From Mucilaginibacter pallidiroseus (lineage in GTDB: Bacteria; Bacteroidota; Bacteroidia; Sphingobacteriales; Sphingobacteriaceae), in the NCBI RefSeq assembly GCF_007846085.1, contig NZ_VOEJ01000003.1:62001-126000 (forward strand): a DNA stretch of 64,000 bases, given 5' to 3'. The notes beneath the pieces were generated by a model that saw nothing but the letters and a program-made list of their open reading frames with translations, searched no databases and was not told the origin of the DNA. This document shows positions 16,498 through 25,853 of the stretch, in pieces. Made by a program: the position numbers and the translations under genes. How positions within the stretch are numbered: the first letter of the stretch is position 1; every line of letters begins with the position of its first letter.

Positions 16498-16867
16498 CTC
16501 ACAGATAAGCGACACTTTAGCGTTAGCTTATTCGTTTAAGAAGCTCCTGTTCCTGAAAGTGTCTGATACATATATTAGCATGTAACAAATTGTTTCACCT
16601 CAAACATTATTGCCGCTTACATAGGTCTTAAGACCGTGCTACACATCAAGTACGTGCTTCTATAAAACTGTACCTTCAACTAACCAATTTTTAAAATTCC
16701 GGGAGTCAGCGATATCTCTTGTGTGAGGGCTTGTGCGCTAAAAAACATTATAAGCCATTAGTTTTTAAAATTGACTAAGGCTACGTATTTATAAAGTATG
16801 TTAACGGCAAAAGCCGCTCAAGCATATCTAGTGATACACGTTAGCGGCTTTCTTGAGATATATAAAA
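16498..16867. other. Intergenic region between two convergent genes
   Basis: No gene is supported in these 370 bases. The only structures seen are a spaced 8-bp inverted repeat (GACACTTT at 16511-16518, complement at 16556-16563) with no T run, and the terminator-like hairpin at 16810-16851. Confidence 0.5.
16810..16851 (-). terminator. Probable terminator after the chloroperoxidase-like hydrolase
   Basis: A 9-bp perfect stem (AAAGCCGCT at 16810-16818, complement at 16843-16851) with a 24-nt loop lies 16 bp past the stop of the leftward gene at 16868. Leftward it ends in TTTT. The long loop lowers confidence. Confidence 0.5.
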
Positions 16868-17686
16868 TTAACCCTGTATAAAGGCCAATATATCGGCACT
16901 GATTCTGGCAGCTTCTGTTGTTGGCATTCCGTGCGGAAAACCTGGATATGAAATAAGTTTACCATTCTTTAAAAGCTTTACGGCTTTCACGGCAGATATT
17001 TCAAACGGTACAATCTGGTCGTCCTCACCGTGCAATACAAGCACCGGTATATCAACGGCTTTAAGGTCTTCGGTAAAATCAGTTTCAGAAAATGCAGCAA
17101 TGCCATTAGTATGCGCTAATACGCTACCCATCATGCCCTGGCGCCACCAGTTGTCACGAATGCCCTGAGATATCTTAGCTCCTTCGCGGTTGTAGCCATA
17201 AAAAGGAATTGTAAAGTCCTGAAAGTACTGCGGCCTGTTAAAGGCAGTACCCTGACGAATCTCATCAAATACAGACATTGGTACGCCATCAGGATTGCTT
17301 TCTGTTTTAACCATCAAAGGTGTCACCGCGCTGATGAGTACAGCTTTAGGAACAATTCCTTTACCATATTTTGCCACGTACTTAATAACCTCGCCGCCAC
17401 CGGTTGAGTGACCAACGTGAATTGCATCTTTTAAATCAAGCGCATCTACCAATTCCTTTACATCGTTTACATAGGTTTCCATATTGTGCCCCTCGGATGT
17501 TTGAGTAGACCTACCATGCCCACGGCGATCATGTGCAATAACGCGGTAACCGTGCTGCACAAAAAACATCATTTGAGCGTCCCAGTCGTCGCTTGATAAT
17601 GGCCACCCGTGATGAAAGAAAATTGGCTGTCCTTTGCCCCAATCTTTGTAGTAAATCTCTGTACCGTCTTTAGTTGTAATTTTCAT
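16868..17686 (-). CDS. Alpha/beta hydrolase, non-haem chloroperoxidase/arylesterase group
   Basis: A 272-residue cytoplasmic hydrolase matching the family's full length. Visible motifs are the oxyanion HHGWPLSSDDW, the conserved IAHDRRGHGRS, the nucleophile elbow GHSTGGGEV, the acid in LHGEDDQIVPF, and the catalytic His in PGFPHGMPTT. These are typical of cofactor-free haloperoxidase-like esterases, which hydrolyse small esters and can form peracids. The natural substrate is unknown. It is a single leftward gene facing a 447-bp divergent region before the TPR kinase at 18134. Confidence 0.9.
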   Translation of the reverse strand: MKITTKDGTEIYYKDWGKGQPIFFHHGWPLSSDDWDAQMMFFVQHGYRVIAHDRRGHGRSTQTSEGHNMETYVNDVKELVDALDLKDAIHVGHSTGGGEVIKYVAKYGKGIVPKAVLISAVTPLMVKTESNPDGVPMSVFDEIRQGTAFNRPQYFQDFTIPFYGYNREGAKISQGIRDNWWRQGMMGSVLAHTNGIAAFSETDFTEDLKAVDIPVLVLHGEDDQIVPFEISAVKAVKLLKNGKLISYPGFPHGMPTTEAARISADILAFIQG

Positions 17687-18133
17687 GACTTTAGTTTTTG
17701 TGTTTATTAATACAATTTTGATGGTTAATTACGATTAACATGCCAATACATAAATTATTATTGTTCAGACTATTGCGATTTTAACCCGGTTTAAAATCAG
17801 CGCTATATCGTCAATTTACCTTGTGCATGAAAATAGCCTTTGTAAATTTACCAAGCATAATAAGCGCTACACAGGAAATCCATTAATATCGGCTTTTAAG
17901 TTTACAAATCAAGGATACATAACCTACTTAATATACTTAATCAGTAAACTTCCATTTTTTGTATTTTAGATATAAATACGAACTGACTTGCATAATAAGA
18001 TAGTGTGATTACATTTCAATCATCTGTTTATAGCGATATGCCACACCAGCAAATTAATTAAGATAGCTTAAAACTTGTAGCGCCTGTTAAATCATTTATC
18101 AACTTTGCCTAAGATGAAAAAATACAATTGCAG
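17687..18133. other. Divergent intergenic region before the second TPR kinase
   Basis: These 447 bases separate two divergent genes and should hold both promoters. I found no perfect TANNTTTG or -24/-12 element on either strand and no clear hairpin. A seven-codon reading frame at 18114 stops just before the kinase and is unlikely to matter. Confidence 0.4.
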
Positions 18134-20596
18134 ATGAATCAAATTTCGAGAACAATTGCATTTCTGTGTACTATCCTATTTTTCGCTGCCGAATCAAATG
18201 CGCAGGTTGATCTTAAACATGCATTGCCTGATTTGTTGAAAAACTACGCTCAGGCGTCTGATGCGAAGATGAAAGCGGGCTATGCATTAACTATCAGCAA
18301 TTTTTATTTGTATAACAAGGGTTACCCGGTGGCATTAGACTCGGCTGTGATATATTGCAAACAGGCCGAAATGTTAATGAAACAAGTTACTAATGCACAG
18401 CAAATAGATGACGCCAAATTACTGAATGCACGGATATGGATTGCCAGAAAAATGCCTGCAAGCGCCGAGAAATATTTTAATAATGCCAACGTAAAACTGA
18501 AGGCCAGGCTTGGCTTGCTACTTGGCAGATATTACCTGGTTAAAGATGGATCTGACAAGCAGGATATGAGCATGGCAAAGCGCTATTTTGATATGGCGCA
18601 GTCCTATGCCCAAACGGCAAAAAACCCCTCGCTGCTAATTTCATCAATGATTGAACGGTACAAGTTGTTAAAGGAAAATGGTACGGCAGCCGATAGCTGC
18701 GAAAATTACTTTAACAGCATTTTAGCTACATGCAACAAGTATCGCAAAGGCTTGTTAGCGGCTCATGCATGGATCAATCGCGCCTATTACGCAGACAATG
18801 CGGATTTGAAGATAAGGTATTTTGAAGAAAGCAAAGCTGCAGCACTTAAGGCCGGCGATAAAGCCTTTTACGCCTTTTCATTGAAAGAACTTGCAGATGT
18901 CAATCTTCAAAAAGGAGAACTGGAGCTAGCCGAAAAAAGGCTGCAAGACGTGTTACAAATTTATAAGGAAATCGATTACAAAAATTTGCAATTTACTTAT
19001 GATTTATTGATCTCGACGCTTTCAAAAAAAGGAGAATATGAAGCAGCTATGCGCTACGGTTTACGGGCTGTGCACTATGCAGAGAAAACCGGAACCGAGC
19101 TCGGACTTAGTTTTTTTGAATATCGCCTGGCAAGGCTTTGTGAGTATTTAGGGCAAAGGGATGAAAGTTTGTTTTGGGCTAAAAAATGTTTAAAATCATT
19201 TGAACCTGATACGTATTACCCTTACGGTGTATACTTTAAAGTTGAACGTGAAAACATTACACCGCTAAAAGCCAGCGGTGTTCTTGTGCGTTTAAAGCAA
19301 TTAATAAAAAAACATCCTACCATAGCTCCTGATCAGTCCTTCGCAGTCGCTTTGATAAAGGCTGAATGTTATACGGCCCTTAACAAACCGGCAGAGGCCA
19401 AAAAGAACTTTGCCTACGCAACTGAGATTATAAAACTTGCCACTGTAAATAGCAGCCCCTACATTATCCTAACTCAGGGAATGGCAGCCTCATACACTCA
19501 TTTGGGCCAGTATGAAAACGCCCGACCATTTGTAGCCATGCTGTTACGCGCCCCACAAGCCATGATAGACAAGGCTAACCAGGCAACTATTCAAGAGCAA
19601 CAATTTAAAATTGACTCTGCTGCGGGCAATTATGTTACCGCCATTAAGCATTTTGAGAAGGCGAAGGCTATAAGGGATTCAATTCTTAACCATACCCGGT
19701 TAAAGCAAACTGAAGAACTACAAATTCAATTCAAGACCGCCCAAAAAGATCATGAAAATCTTGTTTTACGCAACCGTAATACAGTACAAAAATCTGAATT
19801 GACCAAAAGTACGCTCCAAAAAAAGTTGTATTTGACAGTATTGGTTGCTTGTATACTTATACTTGGTTTAATGTTTTATTTATATGTGGCCAAGCAACGC
19901 AACAATTATTTGCTTAAACACCAGCGTGACGAGATAAATGATCAAAATAAACAGCTTAATCAGCTTTTACGGGAAAAAGAATGGCTAATAAAAGAAGTTC
20001 ATCACCGTGTAAAAAACAACTTACAAATAGTTACCAGTTTGCTTAACACCCAAACCGCATATCTAAAAAATACCGAAGCCTACAACGCTATCAGGGACAG
20101 CCAAAACAGGATGCAGGCTATTTCAATTGTGCATCAAAAGCTTTATCAATCAAATGATTTAGCTAAAGTTAATTTCAAGGTTTATGTGCACGAACTTATC
20201 AAAAGCATCTACGAATCGTTCGAATCTAAAATTAACTTTGAAGTAGATATAACAGATGTGTATTTAGATAGTGCTGAATCGGTACCTATAGGCTTGATAC
20301 TTAACGAAGCAATAACAAACTGCATTAAGTATGCATTTGAAGGGGTCAAAAATCCGCTCATTTTAATATCGCTCAGCTTTAAGTCTACAGAAGACTACAA
20401 CCTGATTATCAAAGATAATGGCATTGGTTTGCCAGCTTCATTCGACCCCGAAACTTGCACGTCGCTCGGCATAACTATGATGCGGGGCTTGGTAGAGCAA
20501 ATATCGGGAAGCTTTAATATTTATTCTGATAATGGGACAGTGATATCAATTGACTTTAAAAGGGTCCCGAAAACGGCAGAGTTAAATTATATGTGA
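18134..20596 (+). CDS. TPR sensor histidine kinase (HisKA_2 type), second copy
   Basis: The start is the ATG at 18134, which opens a signal peptide ending near SNA-QV. The 820-residue protein has the same plan as the kinase at 10990: periplasmic TPR helices (about 30-520), a membrane helix (about 565-587), a coiled coil, a HisKA_2 box with the histidine pair 623-624 in KEVHHRVKNNLQ, and an ATPase domain (NEAITNCIKYAF, DNGIGLP, GITMMRGL). No response regulator lies beside it. It may share the NtrC-like regulator at 13260 or act on a distant partner. The stub at 22278 is the remains of a third relative. Confidence 0.9.
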   Translation: MNQISRTIAFLCTILFFAAESNAQVDLKHALPDLLKNYAQASDAKMKAGYALTISNFYLYNKGYPVALDSAVIYCKQAEMLMKQVTNAQQIDDAKLLNARIWIARKMPASAEKYFNNANVKLKARLGLLLGRYYLVKDGSDKQDMSMAKRYFDMAQSYAQTAKNPSLLISSMIERYKLLKENGTAADSCENYFNSILATCNKYRKGLLAAHAWINRAYYADNADLKIRYFEESKAAALKAGDKAFYAFSLKELADVNLQKGELELAEKRLQDVLQIYKEIDYKNLQFTYDLLISTLSKKGEYEAAMRYGLRAVHYAEKTGTELGLSFFEYRLARLCEYLGQRDESLFWAKKCLKSFEPDTYYPYGVYFKVERENITPLKASGVLVRLKQLIKKHPTIAPDQSFAVALIKAECYTALNKPAEAKKNFAYATEIIKLATVNSSPYIILTQGMAASYTHLGQYENARPFVAMLLRAPQAMIDKANQATIQEQQFKIDSAAGNYVTAIKHFEKAKAIRDSILNHTRLKQTEELQIQFKTAQKDHENLVLRNRNTVQKSELTKSTLQKKLYLTVLVACILILGLMFYLYVAKQRNNYLLKHQRDEINDQNKQLNQLLREKEWLIKEVHHRVKNNLQIVTSLLNTQTAYLKNTEAYNAIRDSQNRMQAISIVHQKLYQSNDLAKVNFKVYVHELIKSIYESFESKINFEVDITDVYLDSAESVPIGLILNEAITNCIKYAFEGVKNPLILISLSFKSTEDYNLIIKDNGIGLPASFDPETCTSLGITMMRGLVEQISGSFNIYSDNGTVISIDFKRVPKTAELNYM

Positions 20597-20650
20597 TGCA
20601 TCAGTGTTTGGCCTCTTTAATTGGCTTCTTCCCCTTCAAATTAACACTTA

Positions 20651-20685
20651 AAAGGTAGCCCGCGGATTTGCCACAGACTACCTTT
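20651..20685. terminator. Possible hairpin between convergent genes
   Basis: An 8-bp stem (AAAGGTAG at 20651-20658, complement at 20678-20685) with a 19-nt loop lies between the kinase stop and the stop of the leftward hydrolase. T runs are short, so terminator function is uncertain. Confidence 0.35.
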
Positions 20686-20694
20686 CCTAAAGAC

Positions 20695-21435
20695 TTATAG
20701 TACAGCAATTTCTTCTAATATAGTGCTTAGCTTGTCAGGTTGTGTCAACATCGGAAAATGCCCGGTTTCCAGGGTGTAAACGTCCTGGATGCCAGCATCA
20801 CTTACCATTTGTTTCTGCAGTAAATTGCCAATGCCGTTATCATTCAACGTTTCAACATAAAACTTCTTAATACTGCCAAAGTTTTTGTCGGTTAACAAGA
20901 CCTCGTCACTAAACGGCGCTGCAGGCTCCGGCTTGTAATGCTCCAAGATTTCCTCCTGAACCTTTTCGCCCGCATCCTGGCAAAATATGTTGGTTATGTT
21001 TTCTCTTACGATATCAAAAGTAGATTGGTCTGGAGATACAATTAAGGAAGCACCCAGCAAGGATTGCGTGTCTTGTAAAGATAGCGCGTATGCTGACTGG
21101 CCGCTTTTAGGAACGTATGCGGCAATGTAAATCAACTTTTCAACTAAGTTGGGTATGGCTTCGGCAACACCAGACACGATGATCCCGGCCATGCTATGAC
21201 CAACAAGTATAACTTTTTGATTGATTTGTTTAATGCCTTCAACAATATGTGTTACATAAGATTGCATGTGTAAATCTTTAGGGTCGGTATTATCATCTCC
21301 GTGCCCTGGCAGCAATGGAATTATAACCTCAAAGCCTTGTGCTTTTAAATTTTGGCTTACTGTTGCATATGCAAACGGGGTGGCCCAAGCGCCATGTACG
21401 AGTACAAAAACTGGTTTATTATTTAAGTTGACCAT
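20695..21435 (-). CDS. Alpha/beta hydrolase (EstC-like), cytoplasmic
   Basis: A 246-residue hydrolase with no signal peptide. It shows VLVHGAWATPFAY near the N terminus, the nucleophile elbow GHSMAG, and a C-terminal ETGHFPMLTQP with the catalytic His. This matches the small EstC/plant hydroxynitrile-lyase-like esterase group, and it resembles the secreted hydrolase at 1367 in plan. It starts 5 bp after the stop of the MaoC-like gene at 21441, so the two form a leftward operon. The substrate is unknown. Confidence 0.87.
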   Translation of the reverse strand: MVNLNNKPVFVLVHGAWATPFAYATVSQNLKAQGFEVIIPLLPGHGDDNTDPKDLHMQSYVTHIVEGIKQINQKVILVGHSMAGIIVSGVAEAIPNLVEKLIYIAAYVPKSGQSAYALSLQDTQSLLGASLIVSPDQSTFDIVRENITNIFCQDAGEKVQEEILEHYKPEPAAPFSDEVLLTDKNFGSIKKFYVETLNDNGIGNLLQKQMVSDAGIQDVYTLETGHFPMLTQPDKLSTILEEIAVL

Positions 21436-21440
21436 ATTAT

Positions 21441-21929
21441 TTATGATTTAGAAGTAGTTTTTAATAGGTATTTGTGTGTGCCCGACAACACTAATTCACC
21501 GCGCTGATTATGAACCGTTGCAGCCGTTTCTACTACACCTGTTGCCCCTTGTGGCGTTAGTGAGATAATTTCGAGCGCCGGGTACAAGGTATCTCCAGAG
21601 TTCACTTCCTTTAAAAACTGACATGTAAGCTCTGTAAACGCAATAAACACCTCGCCAATAACATGCGGAAACATGGTTGCTCCCGGTGCTGTAAATGCCA
21701 ACACTTGTAAACCATGCACTACAGGTGCCTTATGCCCATGTTTTTTTGCCCATACATCATCATAGTGCACCGGATGATTATCGCAAGATACTGTTTGGAA
21801 TGCAGCTGCGTGAGCATCAGTAAGGGTACGGCTAGGTGCCCTGAATATTTCGCCAACTTTTAGTTGTTCAAATGTGCGGGCATCGACAATAAGAAAATTG
21901 TCCGGATCAAAATTTCGAGTCGCTTCCAT
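21441..21929 (-). CDS. MaoC-like hot-dog dehydratase
   Basis: A 162-residue single hot-dog domain. The hydratase signature is seen as SCDNHPVHYDDVWAKKHG followed by VVHGLQ, which contains the Asp and His of the (R)-specific enoyl-CoA hydratase active site. A later strand pair reads FLKEVNSGDTLYP and carries the family's GDT turn. Members hydrate enoyl-CoA or act on related thioesters. It is the first gene of a two-gene leftward operon with an alpha/beta hydrolase. The exact acyl substrate is not predictable. Confidence 0.85.
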   Translation of the reverse strand: MEATRNFDPDNFLIVDARTFEQLKVGEIFRAPSRTLTDAHAAAFQTVSCDNHPVHYDDVWAKKHGHKAPVVHGLQVLAFTAPGATMFPHVIGEVFIAFTELTCQFLKEVNSGDTLYPALEIISLTPQGATGVVETAATVHNQRGELVLSGTHKYLLKTTSKS

Positions 21930-22277
21930 AATCGTGAAGTTTTACTCTTCAGATTCCAAATTGGAAGCCAACATACAGCAACACTGGTATTCAACAACTT
22001 AACCCATAATCAGGATATGACAGCTCACGATATTCCGTTATTTAATGATAGTTGAAATTAACACACTTTTAAATCGATTCACTTAACCTGTTCTTTAACA
22101 TATACGAAGTACCTATGAGCCTTCGCCTCATTCGTAAATCGGCGATATGTCGTTGGCTATACAGCTAGCCAGTGTGTATAATTTACTTATAATCAAATCC
22201 ATATCTAGTGGACTCATATTTGGGCACGTAAGGTTTATATTCTCCACCATCAAACCTAAATAGCTATCAAAGGAAAG
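21930..22277. other. Divergent intergenic region with a perfect 13-bp palindrome
   Basis: No gene is supported in these 348 bases. TTCCAAATTGGAA at 21954-21966 is a perfect palindrome 25 bp before the MaoC-like start and could be an operator. A partial -24 element (GGGCACG near 22222) precedes the broken kinase but lacks the matching -12 part. Confidence 0.4.
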
Positions 22278-22509
22278 ATGACGCTTAAACTATCACGCGT
22301 GCGGCCTTGCCAAATCTTCATCATCTCCCTGATGGTATTTTGCAGTTATCAAGGGTTTTGCCAGATCGATCTTAAAAACTCGCTTAATGATCTTAAGGCT
22401 CAAATTAACACCGCTAAAGACGATAATACCAAAGCTAAATTAGCTATCACAATTGGCAGCTTTTTCTTAACCATTGATTTTCCAATTGATGGATAGCGTT
22501 GGTGAGTGA
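22278..22509 (+). pseudogene. N-terminal remnant of a third TPR histidine kinase
   Basis: The 72-codon frame starts with a signal peptide (IFIISLMVFCSYQGFCQ) and continues as IDLKNSLNDLKAQINTAK and AKLAITIGSFFL. This lines up with VDLKHALPDLLKNYA and AGYALTISNFYL at the start of the kinase at 18134. After a stop at 22494 a one-base frame change restores LMDSV, matching ALDSAV in the intact kinase, and then stops again. All further TPR, membrane and kinase parts are gone. The break lies about 50 bp left of the tRNA-Glu remnant at 22561, so the loss may be tied to an insertion or deletion at that junction. Confidence 0.7.
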
Positions 22510-22560
22510 CGCATTCAATGTCATCCAGCTAAGTTGATGTCGCTTAAAATCATCATAGAC

Positions 22561-22616
22561 AAAAAAACGCCGATCTCTAAGAAACCGGCGTTTTAGTAGC
22601 CCATAAGGAATCGAAC
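22561..22616 (-). pseudogene. Decayed copy of the tRNA-Glu 3' end and its terminator (att-like scar)
   Basis: This block aligns with 33376-33433, which is the intact tRNA-Glu from T-loop to 3' end plus its terminator, at roughly 50 of 58 positions and in the same orientation. Shared runs include AACGCCGATCTCT, GGCGTTTTAGTAGCCC and GGAATCGAAC. Similarity ends inside the T-arm, so the 5' two-thirds of the tRNA are missing. A hairpin is kept (AAAACGCCG at 22564-22572, complement at 22586-22594). It may still act as the terminator for the GH92 gene to its right. A tRNA 3' fragment of this kind is the classical trace of site-specific integration. Confidence 0.72.
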
Positions 22617-22814
22617 ATTGTAATTAACCCTATCTAACAATACCTTATGTGATCATGTATGCAATAAGCACTAAATCACTAACCACTATTTGATGCAGAT
22701 ATCTACAAATCTTACTTATTTAAAAAAATTAAATAATGGGGCTTGTAGATAATATCTCTAATTAATAATGCATGAAATTTAGCCCTAAAAGCTTCAACCA
22801 CTAGTTAATTAACG

Positions 22815-25100
22815 CTACTTATCTGTTGATAAAGAGTACGGAAAATCTTGTGGGTTAGTTCCGCGTGCTTTATTTGGCTTATCAGTCATATTAAAGTTTA
22901 ATACCGCACCTGCCTGAAGGCCTTTATGGCTGATCCAGTTTTTAGAATAAGGCTTACCATTCATTTGCAGAGTTTGCACATAGCGATTTTGATCGCTGTT
23001 TGCCGCGGCCGAAATCACAACCTTTTTACCATTATCTAAGGTGATGGTAGTCTTTTTGAATAGCGGCGCACCAAGTACATATTGATCTGTAGCCGGTGTT
23101 ACCGGATAAAAGCCCATAGCCGAAAAAACATACCAGGCAGATGTTTGGCCGTTATCTTCATCGCCGCAGTAGCCGTTTGGTATCGCTTTGTACATACGGT
23201 TCATTGTTTCGCGTACCCAATATTGTGTTTTGTAAGGTGCCCCCCCAAAGTTATACAGGTAAATCATGTGCTGTATGGGCTGGTTGCCGTGCGCATACTG
23301 CCCCATGTTTGCAATCTGCATTTCGCGTATCTCGTGTATTACGCCGCCGTAGTTTTTTTCGTCGAAAATTGGTGGCATCGAAAACACAGAATCAAGCTTA
23401 TCCACAAATTTGTTGTGTCCACCCATTAGTTTAGCCAAGCCATCTATATCCTGAAATACCGACCATGTATAGTGCCAGCTGTTGCCTTCTGTAAAGGCTC
23501 CACCCCACTTAAATGGGCTAAAAGGGCTTTGGAAAGTACCATCGGCATTTTTGCCACGCATCAAACCTGATGATGGGTCGAACAGGTTTTTATAGTTCAT
23601 GGCGCGCTTTTTATAAATATCAATTTCGCTTGCCGGCTTGCCCAATGCTTTGCCTAGTTGGTAAATGGTAAAATCGTCGTAGGCATACTCCAAGGTCTTT
23701 GCCGCATTTTCGTTGATCTTAACATCAAACGGAATGTAACCAAGCTCATTATAATACTTTACGCCGTTGCGGCCAACTGCAGCTATTGGGCCTTCGTTAT
23801 TAGCACCATGTTTAAGCGCATCCCAAAGGGTATTGATATCATAACCGCGCAGGCCTTTAATGTAAGCATCTGCTACAACAGAAGCCGAGTTATTGCCCAC
23901 CATAATATTGGCATAACCAGGGCTGCTCCACTCGGGTAGCCAGCCTCCCTCCTTATAATCGTTAATTAAGCCTTCCTGCATTTCCTTATTTATTGAAGGA
24001 TAGACAAGATTTAGAAACGGATATAATGCCCTGAATGTATCCCAAAAGCCGGTACCAGCAAACATGTACCCCGGCAGTATTTTGCCATTATAAGGGCTCC
24101 AGTGCATCACTTTGTTGTTTGCATCAAGCTCGTATAGTTTGTTTGGAAAAAACAAGGTGCGGTAAAGGCACGAGTAAAATGTCCTGATCTGATCTATGGA
24201 ACCACCGTCGACAGCAATTTTACCAAGCGTTTTGTTCCATACCGCTTTGGCTTTGCTTTGCGTAGCGTCGAAAGAGTCGTTAGCCAGTTCGCGTTCTAAG
24301 TTCAGTTCCGCTTGTTCAAAGCTGATAAAAGATGATGCAGCCTTGGCTATTACTTTTTCACCCTTCTTCGTTTTAAAACCAATAACGGCACCGCTATGGT
24401 CGCTTTCCATCTCAAGGCGGTTGTTCAGCGTATCGGCAGCAAAAGTTTTGGTTATGGTAAAGTCTTTATCGAAGTATAAAACAAAGTAGTTTTTAAAGTT
24501 TTTTGCAATAGGCCCCCTGGCGTATTTGGTAGTATAGCCAATTATCTTCCTTTCTTTCGGGAATATCTTAATGTACGAGCCTCTGTTCTGGGCGTCTACA
24601 ACTACAAATGCACTGTCTGTTTGGGGGAAGGTAAATCTAAATTGCGCGGCCCGTTCGGTAGGTGTAATTTCTGTAGTTACATCGGCATCAGCCAAAAATA
24701 CACTATAGTAATACGGCTTTGAAACTTCTGCATTGTGGCTGAACCAGCTTGCGCGTTCATCATCCTTAAATTTAATTTTGCCTGTTACGGGCATAATGGC
24801 AAACGCACCATAATCGTTCATCCAGGGAGAAGGCTGGTGGGTTTGTTTAAATCCGCGTATTTTATCGGCATCGTAAGTATACGCCCAGCCGTCGCCCATT
24901 TTACCGGTTTGCGGTGTCCACATATTCATACCCCATGGCAACCCTATAGCAGGATATGTGTTACCTGTTGACAGGCTTGGTTTTGACATGGTACCCATTA
25001 GCGGGTTTACAAACTCAACCGGGTCTGTAAGATGGTTGGGAGTTTGTGCTGAAGCGTAAAAGCAGGAAATGCCCAAAAAGGCAGTAAATAATTTTTTCAT
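22815..25100 (-). CDS. GH92 family alpha-mannosidase, secreted
   Basis: A 761-residue protein with a signal peptide (cleavage after YASA) and full GH92 length. The N-terminal beta-sandwich begins VEFVNPLMGTMS. The (alpha/alpha)6 domain carries the family signatures GFWDTFRALYPF, LPEWSSPGYANIMVGNNS, and CGDEDNGQTSAWYVFSAMG, which holds catalytic acidic residues. GH92 enzymes are Ca-dependent inverting exo-mannosidases, most often alpha-1,2, that trim N-glycans or fungal mannan. It is the last gene of the SusC/SusD locus, 16 bp after the peptidase gene, so the locus probably targets mannose-containing glycoprotein or mannan. Confidence 0.93.
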   Translation of the reverse strand: MKKLFTAFLGISCFYASAQTPNHLTDPVEFVNPLMGTMSKPSLSTGNTYPAIGLPWGMNMWTPQTGKMGDGWAYTYDADKIRGFKQTHQPSPWMNDYGAFAIMPVTGKIKFKDDERASWFSHNAEVSKPYYYSVFLADADVTTEITPTERAAQFRFTFPQTDSAFVVVDAQNRGSYIKIFPKERKIIGYTTKYARGPIAKNFKNYFVLYFDKDFTITKTFAADTLNNRLEMESDHSGAVIGFKTKKGEKVIAKAASSFISFEQAELNLERELANDSFDATQSKAKAVWNKTLGKIAVDGGSIDQIRTFYSCLYRTLFFPNKLYELDANNKVMHWSPYNGKILPGYMFAGTGFWDTFRALYPFLNLVYPSINKEMQEGLINDYKEGGWLPEWSSPGYANIMVGNNSASVVADAYIKGLRGYDINTLWDALKHGANNEGPIAAVGRNGVKYYNELGYIPFDVKINENAAKTLEYAYDDFTIYQLGKALGKPASEIDIYKKRAMNYKNLFDPSSGLMRGKNADGTFQSPFSPFKWGGAFTEGNSWHYTWSVFQDIDGLAKLMGGHNKFVDKLDSVFSMPPIFDEKNYGGVIHEIREMQIANMGQYAHGNQPIQHMIYLYNFGGAPYKTQYWVRETMNRMYKAIPNGYCGDEDNGQTSAWYVFSAMGFYPVTPATDQYVLGAPLFKKTTITLDNGKKVVISAAANSDQNRYVQTLQMNGKPYSKNWISHKGLQAGAVLNFNMTDKPNKARGTNPQDFPYSLSTDK

Positions 25101-25116
25101 AAATAGATGTAGGATC

Positions 25117-25794
25117 TTAGGTTAATGATGGGTTTTGCGTGTAGGCAGCCCATAATTCGTCAAGATTTTTACCGGTAAGCTGTTGCCATATTTCGGGCGT
25201 ATATGTATGGTCGCGAAGGCTTTTGTCAATTGTTTTTATAGTGCCGGCTTTTATTTTATTTTCAATCCAAATAAAAAAGCGGGCCGTTATGCGATAGCTG
25301 TTTTTGTAATTGTGCTCTGGCTTTAAATCTGGCAATGTCCATTTAGCGCCGGCGTTATCTATGCCTGCTGTGTATCTTACATAATCAGCAATGCCCTCTG
25401 TTAGCCAACCCGGTCCTACGCTTCGTCCGTAGCTCTGGATAATGTGCATTACCTCATGTGTAACCACATCAATATCGCCGGGGTGCGCCATCATGTAAAC
25501 AGGGCTGTACCTAACCTGGCCATTGGCTGTTGCTGCAACCCCTTTATATGCGGTATCTACCAAAAACTTTACTTCTTTTATGGTTTGTGGATTATATTCT
25601 TTAGCAAGTTTTGGGTAAACCTCGAAAAAAGTCTTGATCATACGGTTCTTCAAGGCAGGATCAAAGCCGGCATAGTTGCTTTCGTAAATAAGTGTGTAGC
25701 CACCTTTCTTTATAACTTCCTGTGCATGGCTGGCTAATGATGTAGTAAACAACAATGCCGTTGCTGCGGCAACATATCGAAATTGTTTTTTCAT
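25117..25794 (-). CDS. Secreted basic-secretory-protein family peptidase
   Basis: A 225-residue exported protein (signal peptide ending at SHA-QE). It has an HExxH zinc motif in THEVMHIIQSYG near residue 118, followed by GWLTEGIADYVRY, whose Glu would be the third metal ligand. This matches the plant and bacterial basic secretory protein peptidases (PF04450). It lies between SusD and GH92 and probably opens the protein part of a glycoprotein substrate. The strong hairpin at 25821-25853, between SusD and this gene, may lower its expression relative to SusC/SusD. Confidence 0.82.
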   Translation of the reverse strand: MKKQFRYVAAATALLFTTSLASHAQEVIKKGGYTLIYESNYAGFDPALKNRMIKTFFEVYPKLAKEYNPQTIKEVKFLVDTAYKGVAATANGQVRYSPVYMMAHPGDIDVVTHEVMHIIQSYGRSVGPGWLTEGIADYVRYTAGIDNAGAKWTLPDLKPEHNYKNSYRITARFFIWIENKIKAGTIKTIDKSLRDHTYTPEIWQQLTGKNLDELWAAYTQNPSLT

Positions 25795-25820
25795 TTATTA
25801 CGCTGTTATCAAATTCATAT

Positions 25821-25853
25821 AAAAAAAACCAGGGTGTATAAACACCCTGGTTT
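25821..25853 (-). terminator. Strong hairpin between SusD and the peptidase (terminator or attenuator)
   Basis: A perfect 12-bp stem (AAACCAGGGTGT at 25826-25837, complement at 25842-25853) with a 4-nt ATAA loop. Read leftward it is followed by eight T. It lies inside the leftward gene series, so downstream genes depend on read-through or another promoter. Confidence 0.85.

Noticed and set aside
16511..16563. Inverted repeat GACACTTT with its complement as a terminator
   Set aside because: The loop is 37 nt and there is no T run on either side, so it is not convincing as a terminator.
17686..17750. Leftward -24/-12 element before the chloroperoxidase-like gene
   Set aside because: A TTGGCA half exists on the minus strand, but the -12 GC is absent at the proper spacing.
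22219..22236. Sigma-54 promoter before the broken kinase
   Set aside because: The -24 half (GGGCACG) is good but no GC doublet occurs at the required distance.
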